From: CAYJFK01 sp964369475
GTDB lineage: Bacteria > Bacillota > Clostridia > Oscillospirales > Feifaniaceae
Direction: 5' to 3'
Assembly: GCA_964369475.1 (NCBI GenBank)
Contig: CAYJFK010000001.1
Span: 40,771-104,770 of the forward strand
DNA: 64,000 nucleotides
Below, piece after piece: positions 24,464 to 33,016 of this stretch (within the stretch, counting starts at the first letter, position 1; each line of letters begins with the position of its first letter). A program made the position numbers and the translations under genes. The notes under the pieces were generated by a model, which saw only the letters and a program-made list of their open reading frames with translations, was not told the origin of the DNA and did no database searches.

Positions 24464-25558
24464 ATGAAAAAGAGAATGAGTTTATTATTGGTGGCGACTG
24501 TTTGCCTATCTGTTTTTACCGCTTGTACCTCGCAAGAGGTACTCGAGATACAGGATAGCCAAGTTCCACAACAAGTAGAGGCAGAAGATGTAGCATCGGC
24601 AATAAATTCTGATGTCATGCCCTTGTGGGAGCTTGAGGAGGTTGAAATATCACTTCCTGTTAAGGAGAATATGCGCCTTGCACATGCATTTCCTTATATG
24701 GGCCACAGCGCTTTGCTTGTGTATGTGGGAAGTGGCGGCATAGATGGCATTGAGCTATGCGTGGTAAGGCTTGATACCTCTGATATTAAGAATATATATA
24801 AGAGTGATCAATATTTTGAAGATGCTATTTTCTTTACAGAGCACGAGGACGGAAATTTTACACTCCAAAACACAACACAAAAGCTTACATATGACAGGAT
24901 TACAGGCAATGTAACAGTAGGTAATATTGCAGAGCTTTTAAGATACAGTTATTCTGACAATGGATATGTTACAGCGATAGAGGGCTTTGACAGCTATAAG
25001 AGTAGTATATTTGCAAATAGTATGACTGTATCTAACAGTCCGAGTTGGTGCGACTTTTCGTCGAGCGGCAGTCTTGTAGCATATTTTACTGATGTATCGA
25101 CAGTAAATATTCTTAACACTGAAGATCTATCTGTCAAGGCATTTCGAGCAGGGCAAGATTTTGGTGTTGTTGAAGATATAGTAAACTATAACAGAGTTTA
25201 CTATACAGGAGATGACAGTGCCGTCGTTTTGGAAGGGTACAAGGAAGATGGTAGCGGTTTTATGCAGGTAATAGACTGCAGCACGGGTACAGATCTGGCG
25301 ATCTACGAGGGGAGCGCAGGTCAAGAAACAAATCTTCTCGATACATTTGGTTGTAAAATTCTTATTTCCGAAGGAGAAAAGTTTAAAAGCAATATCTTGT
25401 GTTACGATTTTAAAACAGGCGAGAATGAGACGATATTAGAACTGGAAGGTAGGCAGATGATAAGCGCAAAGCATGTGTTATACGGCGACACTAGTGCATT
25501 TATTATGGTATCATCAGATGGCGTAGGGGCAGATGTGCTCTCTGTAAGTTTTGGGTGA
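24464..25558 (+). CDS. Predicted lipoprotein of unknown function
   Basis: Encodes 364 residues from ATG 24464 after AGAGGTGATA. A type II signal peptide MKKRMSLLLVATVCLSVF ends in the lipobox TAC, so the product should be anchored on the outer face of the membrane. The mature part has repeated strand-like stretches such as SALLVYVGSGG, LVAYFTDVSTVNIL and DTSAFIMVSSDGVGAD, suggesting a beta-propeller-like fold; this is a judgement from pattern only. No catalytic motif is recognised. It is followed 51 bases later by the DUF4261 gene. The proximity to the kinase operon could mean a sensory role, but the separate promoter argues for independence. Confidence 0.75.
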   Translation: MKKRMSLLLVATVCLSVFTACTSQEVLEIQDSQVPQQVEAEDVASAINSDVMPLWELEEVEISLPVKENMRLAHAFPYMGHSALLVYVGSGGIDGIELCVVRLDTSDIKNIYKSDQYFEDAIFFTEHEDGNFTLQNTTQKLTYDRITGNVTVGNIAELLRYSYSDNGYVTAIEGFDSYKSSIFANSMTVSNSPSWCDFSSSGSLVAYFTDVSTVNILNTEDLSVKAFRAGQDFGVVEDIVNYNRVYYTGDDSAVVLEGYKEDGSGFMQVIDCSTGTDLAIYEGSAGQETNLLDTFGCKILISEGEKFKSNILCYDFKTGENETILELEGRQMISAKHVLYGDTSAFIMVSSDGVGADVLSVSFG

Positions 25559-25609
25559 TAGGGCAGGTCGGCATTTTCTGTACTACCTACTTTTTAAAAA
25601 GGAGTTTTT

Positions 25610-26446
25610 ATGAAGGTATATAAATCGGGCGGCTTAAATGAGGAGTCGAGAGAAAAGGATCAAGAAAAACCAAAACGGCCTGAAACGAGCGAGGAGTTTG
25701 CAGGGTTTATCCTTACCTCCTCTCCCGAGTGGGACATGGAACAGTTTGTTAAAGACTGCGAAGTGGAATGGGGGCTGATTATACCCCTTGATGATGACGA
25801 TCCTAAGAAGGACACGCTTTTAATTAAGTTCTTAGAGGAAATGCAAGTGGTGGTAGATGTAGCGGCCGATCCTTATTCTTCGGAAGCGATCGAGAATAGG
25901 TCGATGGCCAACTACACTTGGCCAGAGGGTAGTGAGCTCGTTATGGCAAGGAAAAACGAAGTATTTTTAGGGGTTTTAAACCAACAAACCGACCCGATAG
26001 AGCGTGGTCTACTGCTGACAAAACTAATGACGTCCGCCTTGAAACAAGAAGGTGCTTTTGGGGTATATACAAACGGAATGGCCATTAGCAAAGACTATTA
26101 CTTGCACTATGCAAATTCCATAAAGAAAAACGAACTTCCGATATACAACTGGATATGGCCTCATTTTCACAGGGATGATGAAAGATCCGGTTTTTGCACC
26201 TTTGGCCTTGATAAGTTTGGAAAACCCGAGCTTGAAATGTATGTAGAGGGACATGTCTCGGACGAGCAGTACAACGAGATGCGAAATTTTATTATGAATT
26301 TATGCCTCTATATAATTTCTGAGGACATAACTTTAAACGACGGCGAGACAGTAGGATTTACCGATGAACAAAAGTGCAGAGTGTCGGTTGGAAAAGGAAT
26401 ATTATTAAATGATGACACTGTGCAGATAGAATATGTAGAAGGATAG
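25610..26446 (+). CDS. DUF4261-like protein
   Basis: Encodes 278 residues from an ATG after AAAAAGGAG. The C-terminal third (KPELEMYVEGHVSDEQ, then NLCLYIISEDITLNDGET) resembles the DUF4261 domain, in which an E-x-E-x-Y-segment is followed by a helix and a G-D-T/E-x-G turn. The N-terminal part starts with a charged tail and GFILTSSPEWDMEQFVKDC, a pattern also seen at the start of this family. Function is not known. No signal peptide or membrane segment is visible, so it is probably cytosolic. It is the last gene before a strong terminator and likely shares the transcript of the lipoprotein gene. Confidence 0.55.
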   Translation: MKVYKSGGLNEESREKDQEKPKRPETSEEFAGFILTSSPEWDMEQFVKDCEVEWGLIIPLDDDDPKKDTLLIKFLEEMQVVVDVAADPYSSEAIENRSMANYTWPEGSELVMARKNEVFLGVLNQQTDPIERGLLLTKLMTSALKQEGAFGVYTNGMAISKDYYLHYANSIKKNELPIYNWIWPHFHRDDERSGFCTFGLDKFGKPELEMYVEGHVSDEQYNEMRNFIMNLCLYIISEDITLNDGETVGFTDEQKCRVSVGKGILLNDDTVQIEYVEG

Positions 26447-26509
26447 TAGAGCCATAGTGAAAGCTTTTTAGCGATTATTGTTTTTTATACTGTTGTTTTA
26501 TATTGTTAC

Positions 26510-26545
26510 ATGGAGCGCTGTTATAAAATGGCGCTCCATTTTTTT
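26510..26545 (+). terminator. Intrinsic terminator after the DUF4261 gene
   Basis: Nine-bp stem ATGGAGCGC/GCGCTCCAT with a 12-base loop, then seven T. Confidence 0.88.
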
Positions 26546-26558
26546 AGTGTACTAAAAC

Positions 26559-26587
26559 TTGACAAATATCTGATTTTATTATAATAT
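26559..26587 (+). promoter_or_regulatory. Promoter of the second MATE/kinase-like operon
   Basis: TTGACA (26559-26564) with TAATAT at 26582-26587 (17-base spacer); an overlapping TATAAT at 26580-26585 would give 15. The start codon lies 130 bases downstream, a leader similar in length to that of the first MATE operon. Confidence 0.55.
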
Positions 26588-26716
26588 ACAATAGTTAATC
26601 GGAGGGTACTATTATATTGTTCACCGGATAAGATGATTTGTTATGTAGCATGTTGTCTTATTTTTTTATGTCTGAATAGTACAAATTGCATCAATTGCTA
26701 TATAATAGGGGAGAAA

Positions 26717-28051
26717 ATGAATATACAAATATCAGATAGTTTTAGTTATTCTAAGCTATTAAAATTTACCGCACCGTCTGTTGTCATGATGATAATTACC
26801 TCTGTATACGGAATAGTAGATGGGCTTTTTGTTTCAAATTTTGTGGGAAAGAGTGCTTTTACATCGCTTAACTTAATAATGCCCTTTGTTATGTTATTTA
26901 GTGCATTTAGCTTTATGCTCGGCACAGGAGGGTGCGCCCTTGTGGCAAAGCTGCTTGGAGAGGGCAAGAAAGAAAAGGCAAACGAAGTCTTTAGCATGAT
27001 AATTGTAACTTTAATTGTTGGTGGCATACTCTTTGCATCCATTGGAATTTCATTTATCGAACCAATATCAATCATGCTTGGCGCTACGCCTGATCTTCTT
27101 GAAGATTGTATAACATACGGAGTAATACTTTTGATAGCGCTACCCGGTTTTATGCTTCAAACGACATTTCAAACATTTGTTGTAGTGGCGGATAAACCTG
27201 ATATGGGGCTTAAACTCTCGATAATGTCAGGACTTACAAATGTTGCGCTCGATTATTTGTTTATGGTAGTATTTAAATGGGGCATAGCAGGAGCTGCCAT
27301 TGCGACAGGCTTTAGCCAGATACTTGGCGGAGTTATTCCATTGTTTTATTTTTTAAGCAAGGCAAATAACAGTAGGATAAAGTTAATAAAGTTCAAATGG
27401 GACTTTAAGGCTCTAATGTCGAGCTTTGCAAATGGCTCTTCAGAGATGATGACAAATATATCGCTATCTCTTATAAACATTTTATACAACATTCAACTTA
27501 TGAAATTCTTAGGCCCAAACGGTGTTTCGGCATATGGAATTATAATGTATGTGTCCTTTATATTCACAGGGATTTTTATTGGGTACACGATAGGAGCTTC
27601 GCCCATAATAAGTTACCATTACGGAGCAGGCAACAAAGACGAGCTTAGGTCTCTGCTTAAAAAGAGCATAGTAATAATGGTATTCTCGGCAGTGTTGTTA
27701 ACGGTATTTGCAGAGCTTACAGCGCCTCAGCTTGCGGCTGTTTTTGTTGGATATGATGCAGAGTTGCTGGAACTTTCTGTTTTGTCGCTAAGGCTCTATT
27801 CAATTTCCTACCTTATTAGTAATATTAATATATTTGCCTCGGCATTTTTCACGGCGCTAAACAATGGTTTTGTTTCGGCTCTTATCTCTTTCTTGCGAAC
27901 ATTCCTCTTTCAAGCCGTTATGATTATGGTCTTGCCGTATATCCTTGAAATAGATGGGATTTGGCTTGCTGTTGTCTTTGCGGAGATAATGTGCTTAGCG
28001 GTAACCGCTTATCTGTTTAAAGCAAACCGCAACAAGTACGGTTACTATTAA
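26717..28051 (+). CDS. MATE family efflux transporter, paralogue of 1251-2582
   Basis: Encodes 444 residues; ATG 26717 follows AGGGGAGAA, and a longer in-frame start at 26633 has no ribosome site. Twelve hydrophobic segments and the two-half MATE organisation are clear. It shares local words with the protein at 1251: VDGLFVS versus IDGIFVS, NGSSEMMTNIS versus NGSSEMVTNLS, NIFASAFFTA versus NMFASSLFTA, ALISFLRTF in both. Expected role is export of a cation or metabolite by an ion gradient. It is followed 12 bases later by another cytidylate-kinase-like gene, so the whole two-gene unit is duplicated in this window. Confidence 0.92.
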   Translation: MNIQISDSFSYSKLLKFTAPSVVMMIITSVYGIVDGLFVSNFVGKSAFTSLNLIMPFVMLFSAFSFMLGTGGCALVAKLLGEGKKEKANEVFSMIIVTLIVGGILFASIGISFIEPISIMLGATPDLLEDCITYGVILLIALPGFMLQTTFQTFVVVADKPDMGLKLSIMSGLTNVALDYLFMVVFKWGIAGAAIATGFSQILGGVIPLFYFLSKANNSRIKLIKFKWDFKALMSSFANGSSEMMTNISLSLINILYNIQLMKFLGPNGVSAYGIIMYVSFIFTGIFIGYTIGASPIISYHYGAGNKDELRSLLKKSIVIMVFSAVLLTVFAELTAPQLAAVFVGYDAELLELSVLSLRLYSISYLISNINIFASAFFTALNNGFVSALISFLRTFLFQAVMIMVLPYILEIDGIWLAVVFAEIMCLAVTAYLFKANRNKYGYY

Positions 28052-28063
28052 TAGGAGGGCTAT

Positions 28064-28666
28064 ATGAATAAGATTATTACTATTAACAGACAGTTTGGCA
28101 GCGGCGGCCGTGAAGTGGGCAAAAGGCTTGCCGATGTGCTTGCTTTTGCATACTACGACCATGAACTGCTCGAAAAGATAGCAGAAAAAACAGGCGCTTC
28201 CACAGAGTTTATCTCGAGTTTTGACGAGAAGTTTACACGTAGCTACGGATACACATTTGGCAGAACATTCGGAACTGTTAGCCATTCGACAGGGGATAAA
28301 ATTCAGCTTGAATATGCAAGGATTTTTAAGGAAATTGCAGAGAATCATAGTGCAGTAATAGTCGGAAGATGTGCAAACCACATTTTGGCAAAAGAAAATC
28401 CGCTTAAGATTTTTATCTACTCGAGCGATATGAATTTTAGAGTAGAGCGCTCTTTTGAAAAAGTGCCGTCTGACAGAGATTCTAAAACGGAAAAGCAAAT
28501 GGCTAAAGAAATTTTAAGTGTAGATAAAAGGCGTGCAAAGTATCACGAGTTTTACACAGGTCAGACATGGGGTAACATGGGCAACTATAACCTGTGCATA
28601 GACACCTCCGACATTGGAATAAAAGGTGCGGTAGAGGTAATTGTTAAGGCTTTAGAAGAGCGGTAG
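28064..28666 (+). CDS. Cytidylate kinase-like family protein, paralogue of 2603-3208
   Basis: Encodes 200 residues; ATG follows AGGAGGGCTAT. Starts MNKIITINRQFGSGGREVGK, the same P-loop variant as the earlier paralogue, and shares YYDHELLEKIAEKTG, AVIVGRCANHIL, FIYSSDMNFR and the ending TGQTWGNMGNYNLCIDTS. The conserved NYNLCIDT segment and the SGGRE-x-G loop suggest that both proteins are active in the same kind of reaction. Substrate unknown; a nucleoside monophosphate is only one possibility. The gene is coupled to the second MATE exporter. Confidence 0.87.
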   Translation: MNKIITINRQFGSGGREVGKRLADVLAFAYYDHELLEKIAEKTGASTEFISSFDEKFTRSYGYTFGRTFGTVSHSTGDKIQLEYARIFKEIAENHSAVIVGRCANHILAKENPLKIFIYSSDMNFRVERSFEKVPSDRDSKTEKQMAKEILSVDKRRAKYHEFYTGQTWGNMGNYNLCIDTSDIGIKGAVEVIVKALEER

Positions 28667-28735
28667 ATTTGCAAAGCCGTGAAGATAGTCTCGTAACGCT
28701 CTGCCAAGAGATCTGTAATATTGTTTTACGGATTT

Positions 28736-28770
28736 AAGTCAATGTGCCAGATGGCACATTGACTTTTATT
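28736..28770 (+). terminator. Intrinsic terminator after the second MATE/kinase-like operon
   Basis: Thirteen-bp stem AAGTCAATGTGCC/GGCACATTGACTT with AGAT loop, then a T-rich tail. Confidence 0.88.
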
Positions 28771-28824
28771 TTATATGGAGTAAAATTAATATATATTTGA
28801 TAATTATAAGGAAGTGTAGATTTT

Positions 28825-30000
28825 ATGAAACGAGCGTTACTACTTGCGCTACTATCGGTTTTTACATTTGCGTTTGGGTGTAGCAAAGCGCCCTCTAACA
28901 CTTCGGGAGGCACATCTGAAAATAAACCTACTTCGACAGCAAAGAGCTTTGCCACCTTCGAATTTTATTACAGGTTGCCAAATGTCGGCGTATATGAAGT
29001 AAAGGTGACAGATCAAGGAGAAGATGTGCTTTTTAGTTTTAAGAGCGAGCATCAATCATATGTACTTGCAGAAAAGATTGTCGATGGCTCTGTAATAACG
29101 GATATCTCTACGCTACTGGAGAAATACGACATTTATTCTTGGAACGGGTTTGATTCGAAGTCTGAAAAAGAGGTGCTCGAAAGAGAGACATTTTCTGTTT
29201 TTATCAACTTTGGAGGGGAAAATTTGTATGCCGACGGCAATGACAGTTTTCCGGAAAAATTTCACGAGTTTTATCAAGAGCTACATGAGTTAACATTAAG
29301 TGTAGCAAAAAACGAGCAAGTACCATTAATGGAAGGTGTCGATTATAGCCTTTATAGAGCGCTCATTGATTCAAAGGTCAAGGAGTACGGAGAGCTTTCG
29401 ACAACGCCCACGCACTCGTATGAAGATACAGAGTTGCACGAGGTGTACGGCCTTGCTTATACCGAGCTATTAGACCTTGATAGCGACGGTGTATTGGAAC
29501 TAATCGTTGTTGCGACAAATAGTGGAGAGCTGACAAATGAAGGTCGTCATAGCTATTCCGGGGAACATGCAGAGATATATACTATTACAGAGCAAAACGA
29601 GCTGCGGTTGGTAGGTAAGTTGCCGCTACTGCTTGTGCGTTCGGATCATTTGTCGGCGGGAGCTGTTTACTGCTTTAATTATAGCTTTGTTGAGGGTAAT
29701 GGCTACATAGGTACAGGTTTTGAGCTCGGGGACACCAACAAGATTTATTACCGCTATACACCGACCGAGTTACAGCACGAAGTTACGCTTGGCGCTCTTT
29801 TGATTTCGGGATTTGGAACTGCATTTAATATAGGTGAAAGATCGGTAGAGATAGAGGAGTTTAAAGCGGCTTATAAATCATACGAAGTGTGCGCAACAAC
29901 ACGTGCCATTTCGGGGTTACTGCTTGACGAAGTCGACGAGCTTAGGGAGTTGAATTTAAAAGCGGAAGAATTTTTATCGAATTATGATGTAAAGCCTTAA
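28825..30000 (+). CDS. Predicted lipoprotein with a calcium-loop-like repeat segment
   Basis: Encodes 391 residues from ATG after AAGGAAGTG. The signal peptide MKRALLLALLSVFTFAFGC ends in a lipobox, so lipid anchoring at the external membrane face is expected. After a Ser/Thr/Gly-rich linker comes an immunoglobulin-like stretch, then DLDSDGVLELIVV near residue 213, the aspartate-rich loop pattern seen in FG-GAP/VCBS-type proteins that can bind calcium. No enzyme motif is recognised. It stands between two terminators and so is probably monocistronic. Confidence 0.72.
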   Translation: MKRALLLALLSVFTFAFGCSKAPSNTSGGTSENKPTSTAKSFATFEFYYRLPNVGVYEVKVTDQGEDVLFSFKSEHQSYVLAEKIVDGSVITDISTLLEKYDIYSWNGFDSKSEKEVLERETFSVFINFGGENLYADGNDSFPEKFHEFYQELHELTLSVAKNEQVPLMEGVDYSLYRALIDSKVKEYGELSTTPTHSYEDTELHEVYGLAYTELLDLDSDGVLELIVVATNSGELTNEGRHSYSGEHAEIYTITEQNELRLVGKLPLLLVRSDHLSAGAVYCFNYSFVEGNGYIGTGFELGDTNKIYYRYTPTELQHEVTLGALLISGFGTAFNIGERSVEIEEFKAAYKSYEVCATTRAISGLLLDEVDELRELNLKAEEFLSNYDVKP

Positions 30001-30019
30001 CGCTAAATAGAGGTTAACA

Positions 30020-30051
30020 AAAAAGGGACTCCCGAGCGGAAGTCCCTTTTT
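30020..30051. terminator. Bidirectional terminator between convergent genes
   Basis: Stem AAAAAGGGACT/AGTCCCTTTTT with a ten-base loop. It has T-runs in both directions, serving the lipoprotein gene and the reverse-strand M20 gene. Confidence 0.88.
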
Positions 30052-30102
30052 GCTTCTTGGTTAGACTGCAATATATTTTTTTATCTATTTAACCGAACTA
30101 TC

Positions 30103-31254
30103 TTATTTAGGCAACCTCATCTCGATTAGCCTTGCAAAGAGCTCTGCTCCGGGAACGAGGATTTCGTCGTTATAATCGTATAGCGAATTATGAATAGGAG
30201 CACAACCTTCCGAGCCAGCGCCAATAAAGATATAACAACCGGGGATTTGTTCGGCAAATAGGCCGAAATCTTCTGCTCCCATCTGCGGAGGTGCATCGGT
30301 ATTTACTTTATCCTCACCAAAAAGACTTATTGCCGCAAGAGTTGCGTGTTTGTGGCATTTTTCGCTATTTACGGTGGGGGAGAATTCGTAGCTGTACTCT
30401 ATTTCGCACTGAGCACCATGAGTTTTGCATATGCCTTCGCTAATCTCTCTAATTCGCTTTTCAAGTATCTTTCTTACAACAGGATCGGTGCAACGTGCAT
30501 CTCCTGAGATCTCTACGGTCGACGGGATAGCATTTCTTGTGCCGTCCGTTTTTATATCGGTGCAAGAAACGACCCCTCTATCAAGTGGGCCGAGTGTTCT
30601 TGCTACTATTGTCTGTAATGACATGATTATCTCTGCTGCAATAACAAGTGGGTCTATTGTGTGCTGAGGTGCGGAGGAATGACCGCCAACCCCCTTAACT
30701 CTAATTACAAAATCGTCCTCGCTTGCCATTGCACCACCTTTGCATATCGCTATGTTGCCTGCCTCAAAACCCGGAAAGTTGTGCATAGCGTATATTTCAT
30801 CTGTCGGGAATTTTTCAAAAATACCGTCTTTTATCATGGCGGCCGCACCAAGTCCCGGTTCTTCGCCCGGTTGGAAGATAAAGCGAACTGTACCGTTAAA
30901 GTTCATGCGCTCCTTTAGAAGCATTGCCGTACCGAGCAGTGTCGCCGTGTGGCCATCGTGACCGCAGGCATGCATCATGCCGTCGTGCTTTGATTTGTAT
31001 GGTAAATCTGTCATTTCTTGCAGGCCGATTGCGTCAAAGTCAGCACGCAGGCCTATGACCTCTTTGCCGTCGCCACATGTTAGATTTGCCACCATGCCCG
31101 TAACACCGATGCCTCTGTGCACTTCATAACCCATAGCTTCGAGCTCTTTTGCAATATAGTCGCTCGTTACCTTCTCCTCGAGTGCCCACTCGGGGTACAT
31201 GTGTAAATGATGTCTCCACTTGATTAGCTGCTCCTTGAATTTTGTCATGTCCAT
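30103..31254 (-). CDS. M20 family amidohydrolase (N-acyl amino acid / hippurate-type)
   Basis: Encodes 383 residues starting MDMTKFKEQLIKWRHHLHM. The ATG at 31254 is eight bases after AAGGAG; a GTG at 31263 overlaps that site. Metal ligands are in HACGHDGHTATLLG (the cysteine and histidines), GEEPGLGA (catalytic glutamates) and MGAEDFG near the end. The dimerisation insert GGHSSAPQHTIDPLVIAAE is present. Family enzymes hydrolyse N-acetyl- or N-benzoyl-amino acids, or peptide-like amides, in the cytoplasm. The exact substrate, including N-acetyl-diaminopimelate, cannot be decided; the presence of dapL in this genome argues against an acetyl-DAP role. Confidence 0.93.
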   Translation of the reverse strand: MDMTKFKEQLIKWRHHLHMYPEWALEEKVTSDYIAKELEAMGYEVHRGIGVTGMVANLTCGDGKEVIGLRADFDAIGLQEMTDLPYKSKHDGMMHACGHDGHTATLLGTAMLLKERMNFNGTVRFIFQPGEEPGLGAAAMIKDGIFEKFPTDEIYAMHNFPGFEAGNIAICKGGAMASEDDFVIRVKGVGGHSSAPQHTIDPLVIAAEIIMSLQTIVARTLGPLDRGVVSCTDIKTDGTRNAIPSTVEISGDARCTDPVVRKILEKRIREISEGICKTHGAQCEIEYSYEFSPTVNSEKCHKHATLAAISLFGEDKVNTDAPPQMGAEDFGLFAEQIPGCYIFIGAGSEGCAPIHNSLYDYNDEILVPGAELFARLIEMRLPK

Positions 31255-31461
31255 TTTTACCACTCCTTTTATTTAAAATATAATAATCGCCCTTATCATC
31301 TGCCTGTTTGGTTGAATTTTTATGTAGTCAAGCATCTAAACAAGAATATTCTAACACTATATATTCATTTATGCAATAAAAAAACAACGGCTACAAAAAC
31401 AAATTTTTCTATATTGTATGCTCCTTTGAAATTTGGTATAATACATAAAAGGGGTGAGGTT

Positions 31462-31884
31462 ATGTCATTTTCAAACAAACTGCAAAAGCTTAGAATAGCC
31501 AGAGAACTTTCTCAGTTTGAGCTTGCAAAAAAGCTTGCTGTCGATATTTCCTTGGTCGAGAACTGGGAGAATGGGCAAGCGTATCCTGATACTGCTAAGG
31601 TTATAGAGATAAGCAAGCTCTTTGGGGTTACAATAGATTACCTTTTAGGAGAAGAAGAGATAAAGAGCGCAGAAGTGCATATCATTGAAAAGGCAGACCA
31701 GCCCACAATGTCCGATTTATCGCAAAAGCGTGTTAAGGTGGCAGTAAGGTTTACCGTTGTCTTTATGAGTATTTGCCTTATCATTGCATTTGCTTCTACT
31801 ATATACCTATATATAAACACTAAGAAAAGCAGAGAACTGGAAAATCAAAGTGCTCCCGTAGAATATTCGGTAGATAATAACTAA
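31462..31884 (+). CDS. XRE-type regulator with C-terminal membrane anchor
   Basis: Encodes 140 residues; ATG 31462 follows AAAAGGGGTGAGG, much stronger than the distant upstream in-frame start. Residues 5-65 are an HTH_XRE domain (LRIARELSQFELAKKL, ISLVENWENG, KLFGVTIDYLLG). Residues 95-118 form one hydrophobic helix (FTVVFMSICLIIAFASTIYL) followed by a short charged tail, placing the DNA-binding part inside the cell and the tail outside. Such membrane-tethered regulators may sense envelope signals; no target site was found. The gene is divergent from the M20 gene and could regulate it. Confidence 0.82.
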   Translation: MSFSNKLQKLRIARELSQFELAKKLAVDISLVENWENGQAYPDTAKVIEISKLFGVTIDYLLGEEEIKSAEVHIIEKADQPTMSDLSQKRVKVAVRFTVVFMSICLIIAFASTIYLYINTKKSRELENQSAPVEYSVDNN

Positions 31885-31889
31885 TCTAT

Positions 31890-31921
31890 CAGCTTGGAGA
31901 AAACACTTTTTCTCCAAGCTG
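31890..31921. repeat. Second copy of the CAGCTTGGAGAAAA hairpin repeat
   Basis: Stem CAGCTTGGAGAAAA/TTTTCTCCAAGCTG with loop CACT. It is the same hairpin as 5513-5548 but in the opposite orientation, since the other loop is AGTG. It lies just after the XRE-TM gene and may act as its terminator. Confidence 0.8.
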
Positions 31922-32056
31922 AACTAATGTATTTCGCTTGCCATATGGTGGGCGATTTTCCTTTTGAGGTCAAAATATAACCGAAATATAACCGGAAAGT
32001 AACTAAATTATATGATTTGGCTAAAAATCAAAAAAATCATGCTAATTTTAAATTTT

Positions 32057-32084
32057 TTGTAAATTTTACTTTAGTTTTTATAAA
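32057..32084 (+). promoter_or_regulatory. Possible promoter for the flgM operon
   Basis: TTGTAA (32057-32062) and TATAAA (32079-32084) with a 16-base spacer, about 80 bases before flgM. No convincing sigma-28 (TAAA-N15-GCCGATAA) sequence was seen in the gap. The rest of the 278-base gap is AT-rich and holds the repeat at its start. Confidence 0.4.
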
Positions 32085-32162
32085 AGCGAGGAATAACTAA
32101 ATCAAGAAGACCATGCATGTGCTATAAATACGACCTAACACATGTGGAAAGTGAGGGTTCCT

Positions 32163-32519
32163 ATGATCGGAATTAAAGGAATAGGCGATATATACGGCTC
32201 ACATAAGCCGACGACTGCGCAAAGAAATAGCGCTCGTACAGAGGATAAAGCGGCATCTGTTGTTAAAGAGGGTGGCGTTAAAGATAGTGTTGTTATAAGC
32301 CCTGAAGCGACCTTTAGAGCAAAGCTTGACGGTGCTGTTAAAAAGAAGGCTGCTGATATGCAGGCAAAGAGTGAGGTTTCTGCCTCTCGTATTGCTGAGC
32401 TTAAAGAGAAATACAAAGGCGATGCAACACCTGTTTCGGGAATAGATGTATCTAAGGCCATACTTGCACGCATAAGAGGCCCTGTTGAAGATCTTTCTGC
32501 AACGGAGGACAACATATGA
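32163..32519 (+). CDS. flgM: Anti-sigma-28 factor FlgM
   Basis: Encodes 118 residues from ATG 32163, six bases after GAGG; an in-frame GTG at 32151 is the alternative. The N-terminal half is charged and probably disordered, ending DSVVISPEA; the C-terminal half has VSASRIAELKEKYKGDATPVSG, then DVSKAILARIRG. The pattern R-x-x-x-I-A-x-L-K-x-x-x-x-x-G-x-Y/T is that of FlgM, which holds the flagellar sigma factor until hook completion. The stop overlaps the flgN start (ATGA). It leads the hook-filament junction operon, as in Bacillus and Clostridium. Confidence 0.88.
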   Translation: MIGIKGIGDIYGSHKPTTAQRNSARTEDKAASVVKEGGVKDSVVISPEATFRAKLDGAVKKKAADMQAKSEVSASRIAELKEKYKGDATPVSGIDVSKAILARIRGPVEDLSATEDNI

Positions 32520-33001
32520 CGGACAGGGCTAAACTTGATGAATTTGCAGAGGTAACCGATAAAAGTATAGAGCATGTATTGCTCATGATAGAGCTTGAAA
32601 AGGAAAAACGTCAAGCGCTCTTAAATCAGGACATGGCACTGCTTGAAGGAGTTCTGCAACGTCAGCAAGCCATGATAATGAAGTCGGAGAACTTAGAGCG
32701 AGCAAGGCTTGAAGCTCAAGAGAAGGCTGGTTTTCACGGCCTTACAGGCAGAGAGGTCATAGACTCTATGGGGGACGACTCGAGTAGGGCAGAGTTTGAA
32801 GCGAAATTTAAGAAGCTTCGGGATAGTGCAAAGGAGCTTCAAGATTTAAATAAAATCGGGCTTGAAATAGCAAACATGAACTTAAAGGTTTTCGAAGCTA
32901 TAACGGGATCTGCCGCAATTTCGCAACAGTCGACACCGGGCACATACGGCAGGCGAGGGTCAAAAAAGGGCGGCAGTACTTCTTTTGAAGAAAAAATATA
33001 A
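32516..33001 (+). CDS. flgN: FlgN-type flagellar export chaperone
   Basis: Encodes 161 residues that are almost entirely helical and charged, with coiled-coil spacing (ELEKEKRQALLNQDMALLEG, LQRQQAMIMKSENLERARLE). This resembles the FlgN family, cytosolic chaperones that hold FlgK and FlgL for export. It sits between flgM and flgK with a four-base overlap upstream, the standard position. The C-terminal tail is Gly/Ser/Lys rich. Confidence 0.82.
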   Translation: MTDRAKLDEFAEVTDKSIEHVLLMIELEKEKRQALLNQDMALLEGVLQRQQAMIMKSENLERARLEAQEKAGFHGLTGREVIDSMGDDSSRAEFEAKFKKLRDSAKELQDLNKIGLEIANMNLKVFEAITGSAAISQQSTPGTYGRRGSKKGGSTSFEEKI

Positions 33002-33016
33002 GGTGGAGGATCTATT

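Noticed and set aside
26450..26720. Attachment-site copy of the tRNA-Arg 3' end
   Set aside because: No run matching GTTCGAGTCCTGTCGGGCGC was found by eye downstream of the operon.
32057..32162. Sigma-28 promoter for flgM
   Set aside because: TAAA and GCTATAAA occur but at a spacing of about 19 instead of 15 bases; the match is too poor.
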